A DNA stretch of 6,270 nt from Gaiellasilicea sp035575835 (GTDB lineage Bacteria; Actinomycetota; Thermoleophilia; Gaiellales; Gaiellaceae): the NCBI GenBank assembly GCA_035575835.1, contig DATLXM010000172.1, forward strand, positions 1-6,270. The letters are read 5' to 3'. Positions within the stretch are counted from its first letter, which is position 1, and each line of letters begins with the position of its first letter. The notes under the pieces are model-generated. The model worked only from the letters and a program-made list of their open reading frames with translations, was not told the DNA's origin and ran no database searches. Made by a program: the position numbers and the translations under genes. Shown one piece after another: positions 6,228 to 6,270 of the stretch.

Positions 6228-6270
6228 CGGAGCTCGCGACGGCCACCTGGCCCGCCGGCTTCGCGATCCA
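6224..6270 (+). CDS. Probable start of a further operon gene (unknown, truncated by window end)
   Basis: A GTG at 6224-6226 shares four bases (GTGA) with the ATPase stop codon and opens a frame that stays open for the remaining 15 codons, beginning VTELATATWPAGFAI. The same kind of GTGA overlap joins the kinase and regulator, which makes a coupled fourth gene in the importer operon plausible. No Shine-Dalgarno is evident, so translation would rely on coupling. Fifteen residues are too few to name a family. It could be an enzyme acting on the imported substrate, or the overlap could be chance. Confidence 0.5.
   Translation, partial: MTELATATWPAGFAI

Overview
The window is about two-thirds G+C with a strong G/C bias at third codon positions. 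It is almost entirely coding and uses GTG starts with short gene overlaps. This suits a high-GC bacterium, most likely an actinobacterium, perhaps of the Thermoleophilia type. That placement rests on composition and protein style only; there is no rRNA or marker gene here.

The layout is two divergent operons around one 184-base intergenic region (2115-2298). Leftward (minus strand) runs a CitA/DcuS-type sensor histidine kinase (498-2114), followed by its CitB/DcuR-type response regulator (501 to beyond base 1), the two joined by a 4-base GTGA overlap. Rightward (plus strand) runs a complete binding-protein-dependent ABC importer of the AfuABC/FbpABC/PhnSTU superfamily: a secreted solute-binding protein (2299-3390), a fused two-domain permease (3416-5161) and an ATPase with a C-terminal TOBE domain (5154-6227). 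A further gene probably begins at 6224 in another GTGA overlap and leaves the window.

The likely logic is that the membrane kinase senses an extracellular carboxylate. Its periplasmic-type domain keeps an R-x-x-H-P motif and an R-x-K motif like those of the citrate sensor CitA. The regulator would then switch on the divergent importer. The intergenic region supports this: a perfect 12-base direct repeat (2177-2188 and 2196-2207) sits where the -35 box of the importer promoter should be, while the kinase promoter carries several overlapping dyads and appears to give a leaderless mRNA. Importers of this family are often called 'iron(III) transporters' automatically. Here the sensor type, the very basic binding protein and the lack of a recognisable FbpA-type tyrosine pair argue more for an anionic substrate such as citrate, a metal-citrate complex or another organic acid or phospho-compound. 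The substrate remains an inference.
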